Assembly: GCA_937893015.1 (NCBI GenBank)
Contig: CALBJX010000048.1
Location: 1 to 5,842 of the forward strand
Direction of reading: 5' to 3'
DNA from: an uncultured Verrucomicrobiales bacterium
GTDB taxonomy: Bacteria > Verrucomicrobiota > Verrucomicrobiia > Verrucomicrobiales > Akkermansiaceae
Length of the DNA: 5,842 nt
In this document: in pieces, positions 4,559 to 5,842 of the stretch
Layout: the number at the start of each line of letters is the position of its first letter
How positions within the stretch are numbered: position 1 is the first letter of the stretch
Notes under the pieces: generated by a model
Told to the model about the DNA's origin: nothing
Databases searched by the model: none
What the model saw: only the letters and a program-made list of their open reading frames with translations
Translations under genes and position numbers: made by a program

Positions 4559-5761
4559 ATGTCTCCGATGTTTGTACGTTTGGGCGGGGTGAGCCGCCGT
4601 CTGTTTGAGTATGTTTGGTCATGGCTCGGTTCCGCGGCGGCAGTGGCGTTGATGCTGGGGGTGCTGGCCATGGGGGTGCACCATGTGAGCTCCCCGAACG
4701 CTGATGATGTGCCGCGCCTGCGTTGCTATGCAGGGGTGCGCAACGCTGCGGGGGCTGAACCGCCGCAGGGTATCACGCCGCTGGGGAATACGCTGGCGGA
4801 TGCGCTGCCGTTGCCGCATGTGCGGGTAGAGTATGACGCCGAGGGACGTGTGCACCGCGTGCTGCATTTGGATGCGGCGGGTCGGGTGTCGCGCTTCCCC
4901 GGTAGCCGTGTGGCGGAGCAACGGGTGGAATATGACGCTGCGGGCCGCCTGGTCTGCAAGCGCAATTTCAACCGCGACGGACGGGCTGTAGCGGATGCCT
5001 CGGGTGTCGCGCGGCGGGAGTTCGCGTACGACAGCGAGGGCCGTTTGGTGAGGACGGCATTTTTCAATGCCTCCGGCATGGAGGTCGTGCCGCGCATGCC
5101 GGGGTATGCCGAGCAACGTATTGAGTACGATGCGCAGGGACGCCCGCTTTGCATCCGCCACCTCGATGCCAAAGGACACCCCCTCCCCAACGCGGAGGGG
5201 GAGGAAATGGTGGAGTATGTCTACGATGATGAGCACGGCATCTCCGAACGCCGCAACCACGTGGCCGGGGAGCTGGCGGACAATGTTTGCGGCATTGCCG
5301 TGGAGCGCACGGAACGCACGAAGGACGGGCGCCTGACGCGCCGCGTGTGGCTCAATGCCGCGGGGGAGGCGGTGCAGAATCCCGCCGTGGGCGCAGTAGC
5401 CCTGCTGGAGGAGAAGACGGCTTCTCCCGGGGTGCGGCGCACGCGTTTCTGCGGGGCGGACGGCGTGATGCAGCATGCGCTGCGCCCCGCGGCGGAGCAT
5501 CTGCAACGCTGCGACGCGGCGGGCCACCCTGAGTGGGAATGCTTTAACGCTGCAGATGGTTTGCCCGCCGAGCACCCCGTTTATGGCTATGCGGAGCGTG
5601 TCTGTGAATACAGCCCGGCGGGGCACCTGCTGCGCGAGTATTTTTGGGATGCCTCAGGCAACCCCACCTCCTGTTATCGCAAGGATTACACGCTGACGGA
5701 GGAAGGGGAGTATGTGCTTTCGCTCTACACGGACGGGAGCTCAGAGGTGGTGCCCATGTGA
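4559..5761 (+). CDS. Membrane-anchored protein of about nine 32-33-residue YD-like repeats, function unknown
   Basis: Numbered from ATG 4559, this 400-residue protein has a short basic N-tail (R7, R13, R14), a hydrophobic segment at about 23-41 (GSAAAVALMLGVLAMGV) acting as signal anchor or signal peptide, and a long soluble part expected outside the cytoplasm. From about residue 90 it is made of tandem units of the form (V/I)EYDxxGRL...xxxxG followed by a linker. Key Tyr/equivalent positions are 92, 125, 157, 190, 222, 254, 287, 318 and 351, a spacing of 31-33, with units 6-8 degenerate, and a partial last unit. Each unit contains one motif like the RHS/YD repeat, but the period is longer than the roughly 21 residues usual for RHS. 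There is no RHS core cage signature or toxin tip. Nine cysteines follow the membrane segment. Start choice: ATG 4469 and 4568 are in frame. The 4469 start has AGGA only 3 nt away, but its first 30 codons are low in GC3, lie in predicted hairpins and look non-coding. A role in the envelope or in adhesion is only a guess. Confidence 0.8.
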   Translation: MSPMFVRLGGVSRRLFEYVWSWLGSAAAVALMLGVLAMGVHHVSSPNADDVPRLRCYAGVRNAAGAEPPQGITPLGNTLADALPLPHVRVEYDAEGRVHRVLHLDAAGRVSRFPGSRVAEQRVEYDAAGRLVCKRNFNRDGRAVADASGVARREFAYDSEGRLVRTAFFNASGMEVVPRMPGYAEQRIEYDAQGRPLCIRHLDAKGHPLPNAEGEEMVEYVYDDEHGISERRNHVAGELADNVCGIAVERTERTKDGRLTRRVWLNAAGEAVQNPAVGAVALLEEKTASPGVRRTRFCGADGVMQHALRPAAEHLQRCDAAGHPEWECFNAADGLPAEHPVYGYAERVCEYSPAGHLLREYFWDASGNPTSCYRKDYTLTEEGEYVLSLYTDGSSEVVPM

Positions 5762-5802
5762 GAGCGATAGGGAGGAACGATAAATGAGGATTTGTAGGGA
5801 TG

Positions 5803-5830
5803 TACGAAGTACGATGTACGATGTACGAAG
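5803..5830. repeat. Tandem 7-bp repeat array (four copies of TACGAWG)
   Basis: Four perfect head-to-tail heptamers run from 5803 to 5830: TACGAAG, TACGATG, TACGATG, TACGAAG. Only the sixth base varies (A, T, T, A). A partial unit GATG (5799-5802) precedes them, and a T follows. They begin 41 bases after the stop of the repeat protein, in otherwise unremarkable, lower-GC sequence (5762-5842) that holds no gene I can support. Intergenic heptamer arrays of this kind occur in several bacterial genomes. The window ends 12 bases after the last unit, so flanking context is missing. Confidence 0.8.
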
Positions 5831-5842
5831 TCAAATTTAGGC

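Noticed and set aside
4619..5626. Long open frame on the minus strand (335 codons) opposite the repeat protein
   Set aside because: The plus-strand frame has a membrane segment and regular repeats. The minus frame is Arg/His-rich and lacks any recognisable domain.
5799..5830. Heptamer array as a CRISPR array
   Set aside because: The units are 7 bp, contiguous and without spacers, so it is a simple tandem repeat.

Overview
The window is about 5.8 kb of GC-rich bacterial chromosome, densely packed with housekeeping-type genes. No transposase, integrase, phage gene or CRISPR array is visible. The organism cannot be named from this sequence. Four things hint at the Planctomycetes-Verrucomicrobia group or another lineage with weak Shine-Dalgarno use: high GC, gene starts without a recognisable Shine-Dalgarno sequence, an IspD whose N-terminal loop reads AAGSSRRAGFDKL, and a YD-type repeat protein anchored by an N-terminal membrane segment. 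This placement is inference, at roughly 0.35 confidence.

Left part (1-1530, minus strand). A tRNA-Gly(GCC) gene is cut by the window edge. It has its own promoter with a perfect TATAAT box. Upstream of it on the same strand lies a 454-residue metallo-beta-lactamase/beta-CASP ribonuclease-type protein with all expected metal ligands. Between the two sits a perfect 11-bp inverted repeat. A non-coding stretch of 168 bp (1531-1698) then separates this gene from the plus-strand genes and probably holds divergent promoters.

Middle part (1699-4308, plus strand). Four genes lie end to end with gaps or overlaps of +3, -4 and -8 bases, so they almost certainly form one operon: a YqeY/GatB-like protein, IspD (third enzyme of the MEP isoprenoid pathway), a short Rossmann-fold epimerase-like protein, and a membrane J-domain protein with a Sel1-like repeat outside the membrane. 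The set mixes tRNA-related, isoprenoid, nucleotide-sugar-like and chaperone functions. No single pathway is evident.

Right part (4309-5842). A 250-base region without a firm gene holds a possible 26-residue membrane peptide ORF and two hairpins. Next comes a membrane-anchored, probably envelope-facing protein built from about nine 32-33-residue YD-like repeats, which belongs to no family I can name. The window ends in an array of four tandem 7-bp repeats (TACGAWG).

The least explained items are the YD-like repeat protein with its structured leader, the J-Arg-TM-Sel1 protein, and the heptamer array.
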